Shown here: positions 61,114 through 64,000 of the stretch, in pieces
How the letters are laid out: each line of letters opens with the position of its first letter
Numbering within the stretch: the stretch's first letter is position 1
Assembly: GCA_964494345.1 (NCBI GenBank)
Contig: CAZBSI010000006.1
Span: 115,526 to 179,525, forward strand
Length of the DNA stretch: 64,000 nucleotides
DNA from: DTKD01 sp964494345
GTDB lineage: Bacteria; Armatimonadota; UBA5829
Direction of reading: 5' to 3'
Notes under the pieces: model-generated
Seen by the model: only the letters and a program-made list of their open reading frames with translations
Databases searched by the model: none
What the model was told of the DNA's origin: nothing
Program-made: the position numbers and the translations under genes

Positions 61114-61141
61114 TTGACACTCTGCAATTCCGGTGTTATAT
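61114..61141 (+). promoter_or_regulatory. promoter of the PEP-CTERM gene at 61406
   Basis: A perfect -35 TTGACA (61114-61119), a 16-bp spacer and -10 TTATAT (61136-61141). The start codon is about 258 bp past the expected transcription start, so the mRNA has an unusually long leader. Confidence 0.7.
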
Positions 61142-61266
61142 TGCAGTCAGGAAGCTCGGATGGAGGCGCAGATCTCCACTGTATGCGTTTCAGGTGTTTA
61201 TTCGAGAACTGTCAGTGTTGAGCCTGGAGCAGGTATTCTTACGATGTTTTCTCTCTATCGCATTAG

Positions 61267-61390
61267 TAATTCTGCATTGGTACGCTTTTTGCAGAATATT
61301 AACTAGACGATAAGCACTCGAAACGCAAAGCCAATAAGGGTTCTGACACCCCCGGGCTTTACGAGAGAACGTTCTTTTTCTAGAAAAAGG
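61267..61390 (+). promoter_or_regulatory. structured 5' leader of the PEP-CTERM mRNA
   Basis: Successive hairpins: ATTCTGCA/TGCAGAAT (about 61269-61298); CTCG/CGAG enclosing AAAGCC/GGCTTT and an inner GGGT/ACCC (61317-61365); AGAACGTTCT; and CTTTTT/AAAAAG, whose 3' arm abuts the AGGAGG ribosome-binding site (61386-61395). The last could hide or expose the site. A GAAACGCAAAGCC string recalls c-di-GMP-I riboswitch cores, but the rest does not match. Confidence 0.4.
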
Positions 61391-61405
61391 AGGAAGTGAA
61401 AGACA

Positions 61406-62059
61406 ATGAAGAAGCTCATCGTATTAGGAATCATCGCAACGATGGTGATGGGCCTGGCGGCCGCCGCTAGCGCGCAAGACATTGACAACTCATGGACAGT
61501 TCAGTTAAGAGCTGCTAACGCTCTTGGGGTTGGCGCGGGAAACCTCTCTCTTGGCGTTAAGCCCACAGCAATAGATGCGTACACAACCGCAGGTGCTGAA
61601 GATGGAGCGTACGGGCCGTACACCGGGGTACCCGGCACTATCGTTAGTGCGATCATGCCAGCGGATACGCGCGTCAACAAAGATATGCGAGCACCGCTGC
61701 AGGCGAACGAAACCAAGTCTTGGGACATTCTTATGTTCGCGGTTGGTGGAGCGCCTCAGAACATGACGCTGAGCTGTTGGGTACAAGCGGGTCCTCCGAA
61801 CACTCTTGAGCCGGGCGGCAATCTGCGAGTGTGGCTTGAGCATAATGGAGAGGAAATTTGGGAGGCGCCGTTTGGCAAGACTGGTAGTATGACCAACCCG
61901 GATGCTACATTCAGCTACTATTATGATGGTACTCCACTTGCGTTCACTCTTTACGCCAGCACTGTGGCTCCGGTTGAAGTTCCTGAGCCTGGAAGCATGC
62001 TCGCTATGTTCAGCGGCCTCGTGGGCCTCGTGGGCTTCGGCATTCGCCGACGCAAATAA
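61406..62059 (+). CDS. secreted PEP-CTERM protein
   Basis: A 217-residue protein with a signal peptide (MKKLIVLGIIATMVMGLAAA then SAQ), a beta-rich middle, and a classic PEP-CTERM tail: VPEPGSMLAM, a hydrophobic helix, then GIRRRK. It should be exported and processed by an exosortase encoded elsewhere. A strong AAAGGAGGAAG site precedes the ATG. The abundant-protein signals (promoter, long structured leader) suggest a major surface or matrix protein. Function unknown. Confidence 0.88.
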   Translation: MKKLIVLGIIATMVMGLAAAASAQDIDNSWTVQLRAANALGVGAGNLSLGVKPTAIDAYTTAGAEDGAYGPYTGVPGTIVSAIMPADTRVNKDMRAPLQANETKSWDILMFAVGGAPQNMTLSCWVQAGPPNTLEPGGNLRVWLEHNGEEIWEAPFGKTGSMTNPDATFSYYYDGTPLAFTLYASTVAPVEVPEPGSMLAMFSGLVGLVGFGIRRRK

Positions 62060-62073
62060 TCATTCGATGTTGC

Positions 62074-62250
62074 GCTGTTGAATCAACAGCTCGATATCCT
62101 GAATCCGCCGGTCTATCCGGCCGGCGGGTTCTCCCGAAAGGGAAGCTGTAAACAAAAGGAGCTTCGCTTCAAAGCCGCCGCGATATAACGCGGGGCGCAA
62201 ACAAACCGGCAAAGTGCAAAGAGCACGGCCGATCTTATCACTGACACGCA
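62074..62250 (+). other. densely structured region after the PEP-CTERM gene
   Basis: The hairpins are GCTGTTG/CAACAGC (62074-62090), CCGCCGG/CCGGCGG (about 62106-62128), CTCCC-GAAA-GGG, GAAGCT/AGCTTC (about 62143-62166), CCGCG/CGCGG (around ATATAA) and GTGC/GCAC. It lies upstream of the next promoter, so it is a 3' UTR or a separate RNA. I see no coding gene in the 379 bp between the two secreted-protein genes. Confidence 0.35.
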
Positions 62251-62303
62251 ATCATTCCGAGAAACACGCACACTGATGGGAATAATACAGCAAAATTACC
62301 GGG

Positions 62304-62332
62304 TTGACACCCCCCAGGTCGTGTGCTATATT
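62304..62332 (+). promoter_or_regulatory. promoter of the secreted protein at 62439
   Basis: A perfect -35 TTGACA (62304-62309), a 17-bp spacer and -10 TATATT (62327-62332). A GTCCT/AGGAC hairpin lies early in the leader. Confidence 0.75.
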
Positions 62333-62438
62333 TCAGCTTGAGAGAGGTCCTTCACAGGACAACCAACCAAAAAGTGGGAGGTAGATTCTAATGTTTAAAT
62401 CTTATTCCAATGTCCATAAATCGAAAGGAGGTGAAACG

Positions 62439-63122
62439 ATGAGAACTTTACTTCTAGTGCTTGCGATGACGGTGGTGGTGGCTGGTGCCTCACTGGCAGC
62501 TACGGCGACCATAGACGTCTATGAGGGGTGGAACTTGATTGCCGCTCCGCTTGTGCCGTTTGATCCCGATCCGCAGAGCGTTCTTTCTGGCGCTGCTGAT
62601 GGGATAGAAGACGGATTGCTTAGCCGGGTTGACCCTATATGGGGTGGAATCGAATACGACCCCTGGGATGACGCCTTCGGTAACATCTTGTTAGGTGACG
62701 GCTACTGGCTGTATGCTTTTACAAACGGCCAGACACTCACCTACAACGGCGTTGAGGACGGCGTTCCTGATACAACCGGTAAAAAGACAGACATGTGGAT
62801 ATCCCTTCCCGGATTAGGGGAGGACGGAGCTTGGCACATTGTCGGATATCCGTTTGCTACAGATAGCGCTGTCGACAGTGGCAATGGTGAAGGCGACATA
62901 ATCAAGTTCACCGACGGCACAGACGTTAAGACTTGGGGCGAGGCAGTTGATGCCGGCTGGGTTGACGCCACTATGTATGGTCAGTCCGCTTATGGTGGAT
63001 TTGATGTGACAATGGACGGCTGGGGCACGGATGACAGCCTAAGAGCCGGCAATGCCTATCAGTTCCTCACCTTCGTCCCGAACATCGCAATGATCATTCC
63101 TGCTCCTGCGGATGCTAACTAA
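62439..63122 (+). CDS. secreted protein with GWNLIAAPL-type domain, unknown function
   Basis: A signal peptide (MRTLLLVLAMTVVVAGASLA) is followed by VYEGWNLIAAPLVPFDPDP, a pattern found in exported surface proteins of environmental bacteria. Paired segments then recur (GDGYWLYAFTNGQTLTYNG; GNAYQFLTFVP). The mature protein is acidic and rich in Gly, Asp and Trp. There is no PEP-CTERM tail. ATG 62439 has AAAGGAGGTG directly upstream; an in-frame ATG at 62391 is less likely. A strong terminator follows. Confidence 0.8.
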   Translation: MRTLLLVLAMTVVVAGASLAATATIDVYEGWNLIAAPLVPFDPDPQSVLSGAADGIEDGLLSRVDPIWGGIEYDPWDDAFGNILLGDGYWLYAFTNGQTLTYNGVEDGVPDTTGKKTDMWISLPGLGEDGAWHIVGYPFATDSAVDSGNGEGDIIKFTDGTDVKTWGEAVDAGWVDATMYGQSAYGGFDVTMDGWGTDDSLRAGNAYQFLTFVPNIAMIIPAPADAN

Positions 63123-63188
63123 TTAGCTGAAACAGTAACGACTGCATGTTTCCGGCCACAGAAACATACTGAGGAATCTTCCTCTTGA

Positions 63189-63227
63189 GGGCGGATGTTG
63201 GAGAAATCCAGACATCCGCCCTTTTTT
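63189..63227 (+). terminator. Rho-independent terminator
   Basis: GGGCGGATGT pairs with ACATCCGCCC across a 13-base loop and is followed by six T's. A smaller ATGTTTC/GAAACAT hairpin lies just before it (about 63147-63168). It ends the 62439 transcript. Confidence 0.9.
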
Positions 63228-63318
63228 CGTCGTCCGAAGTCTGGTGTCCGAAGTCCGAGCCGGCATCGTAACATTCACTATGTTTTCTGGCTTTCGCCCC
63301 TTTCGCGTTTTCCCTTCC

Positions 63319-63660
63319 CTACAACGGGCGCTCCAATATCCTCTGTCGCGCCTCGTCGGATAGCCGCGCGTGCATCACCCTGAACATCGCGGCTTTCGGG
63401 TAGAAAATCGGCGAATTGCTGGCAAAGGCCACCCGCTCGCTGCCCATTATATCCACCAACTTCTCCAGCGACCCCGTGGGGTGCTGCAGGTGGGCTATAT
63501 CCACACACACATTATCACATCCAAACAGCGCCGCATTCCCCGACACCTCTGCCAGCAGCGCGCCGCCGACCATAAACTTCACCGCCTTGTGCCTGCCCAC
63601 CACATCCGCCAGGCTTTTCAGTTGTTTCGGGAAGCCCCTTCCCGAAACGCTCCTGTTCAC
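63319..63660 (-). pseudogene. C-terminal fragment of an amidohydrolase-2-type TIM-barrel protein
   Basis: The 113 residues match only the last part of amidohydrolase-like proteins: CVDIAHLQHPTGSLEKLVD, then GSERVAFASNSPIFYPKAAM and LSDEARQRIL. The usual HxH start and first barrel half (about 150 residues) are missing, and the end is cut after ERPL. Its apparent start codons fall inside a palindrome (63624-63648), which probably marks the break point. Confidence 0.65.
63624..63648. repeat. 25-bp palindrome at the amidohydrolase break point
   Basis: GTTTCGGGAAG and CTTCCCGAAAC form an 11-bp perfect stem around CCC. The left arm's start recurs as GTTTCGGGAA at 63948, on the other side of the RAYT remnant. 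Confidence 0.7.
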
Positions 63661-63718
63661 TGATGCTATCTCGTAGGAGAATCAGATGTGAAATGGAATA
63701 AGCAGGCTATGAAACCGG

Positions 63719-63922
63719 ATGAACTGGTTGTCCAAACCAGGCGCGTCCATAGCCTGGGCATCGTGCGAGAAAGCGCCGTTGACCAAGATCGAGTATATTC
63801 ACAACAATCCTATGGGGCATAAGCTGGTGGAGGAGCCGGGGCAATGGCTATGTTCAGGTTGGCACAACTATTGTCTTGATAACGAGAGCATCTTGCGTAT
63901 AGATAGGGCGGAGACACTATAG
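63719..63922 (+). pseudogene. C-terminal remnant of a REP-associated tyrosine transposase (RAYT, Y1_Tnp)
   Basis: The end of the frame reads KIEYIHNNPMGHKLVEEPGQ, then a Trp/Ser stretch and a final DNESILRIDRAETL. That is the C-terminus of RAYT/TnpA-REP proteins (consensus Tyr-Ile-His-x-Asn-Pro-Val). The HUH motif and catalytic Tyr region are gone and the upstream bases do not continue it, so it is a dead fragment. RAYTs move REP-type hairpins in cis or trans. Confidence 0.7.
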
Positions 63923-63947
63923 CCGGAGGTGCGGTGACCCCGGCGGT

Positions 63948-64000
63948 TTCGGGAAAGGGGAGGCTGTCTCAAAAGTCATTGGCGGAACCGCATTCTTGTT
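63948..64000 (+). mobile_element. possible insertion-sequence terminus at window edge
   Basis: GAGGCTGTCTCAAAAGTCA (63960-63978) resembles the terminal inverted repeat of IS1182-like elements, whose ends often contain CTGTCTCAAAAG. The element would continue beyond the window, so this rests on the end sequence alone. Confidence 0.35.

Noticed and set aside
60730..61221. Open frames coding Ser-Val-Val-Gly-Cys-Arg-Leu repeats here and at 7389-7692
   Set aside because: They are products of the 7-bp tandem arrays, open in every frame and without a ribosome-binding site. They are not genes.
61317..61365. c-di-GMP-I riboswitch call from GAAACGCAAAGCC
   Set aside because: The first helix and the GGGCAAACC segment are absent, and the string pairs with a downstream GGCTTT instead. 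It is kept only as a structured leader.

Overview
The window reads as the chromosome of a Gram-negative-type (diderm) bacterium with moderate GC. A secretin-based type IV pilus locus and secreted proteins with PEP-CTERM sorting tails point to an outer membrane. A SigH-type sigma factor and a PASTA kinase followed by rpe resemble the Firmicutes/Armatimonadota side of the tree. Armatimonadota is my best guess for the phylum; it is an inference from gene content, not a demonstrated placement. I found no tRNA, rRNA or CRISPR array.

Layout. 0-6.4 kb: the 3' part of a sigH-like gene, an orphan DNA methyltransferase, manC, and an overlapping run tatD / membrane protein / DUF4129 / DUF4350. 6.4-12.0 kb: quinone-oxidoreductase-like protein, MFS exporter, an orphan mraZ with a clear promoter and three operator repeats, DedA, and a PEP-CTERM protein. 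12.3-26.3 kb: a 2468-residue secreted beta-propeller protein followed by pilM-N-O-P, a small STN-domain protein with a Gly/Tyr-rich tail, and pilQ. 26.4-36.7 kb: aroB, a DUF362 protein, a PASTA kinase with degenerate catalytic motifs, rpe, and the riboflavin genes ribD-ribE-ribBA-ribH ending in a DegP-like protease. 36.9-44.5 kb: mostly minus-strand secreted proteins (DUF4139, isochorismatase-like, C39 peptidase), a YVTN propeller, pyruvate kinase and an archaeal-type IMP cyclohydrolase (PurO). 45.0-51.2 kb: ruvC, a glycerophosphodiesterase, a cluster of secreted proteins built by local duplication, and a Gfo/Idh/MocA oxidoreductase. 51.4-57.5 kb: a RecB/Cas4-like nuclease, a 37-kDa nucleoid-associated protein, and a one-carbon cluster (methyl-THF:corrinoid methyltransferase, metF, metV, fhs) equal to part of the methyl branch of the Wood-Ljungdahl pathway. 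57.5-64 kb: alpha-galactosidase, MEMO-family protein, two secreted proteins with strong promoters and structured leaders, then a decayed right end with an amidohydrolase fragment, a RAYT (REP-associated tyrosine transposase) fragment and a possible insertion-sequence terminus.

The intergenic spaces carry several families of short dispersed repeats: a roughly 33-bp core (family A), a 24-bp hairpin with paired base changes (B), two further hairpins (C, D), a 22-bp hairpin (E), and 7-bp tandem arrays. Together with the RAYT remnant they suggest a REP-like mobile repeat load. The most unusual coding content is the pilus locus: a giant propeller protein that could be a PilY1 analogue, a PilM with a roughly 135-residue acidic insert carrying five Phe-Asp-Leu motifs, and an extra STN protein between pilP and pilQ.
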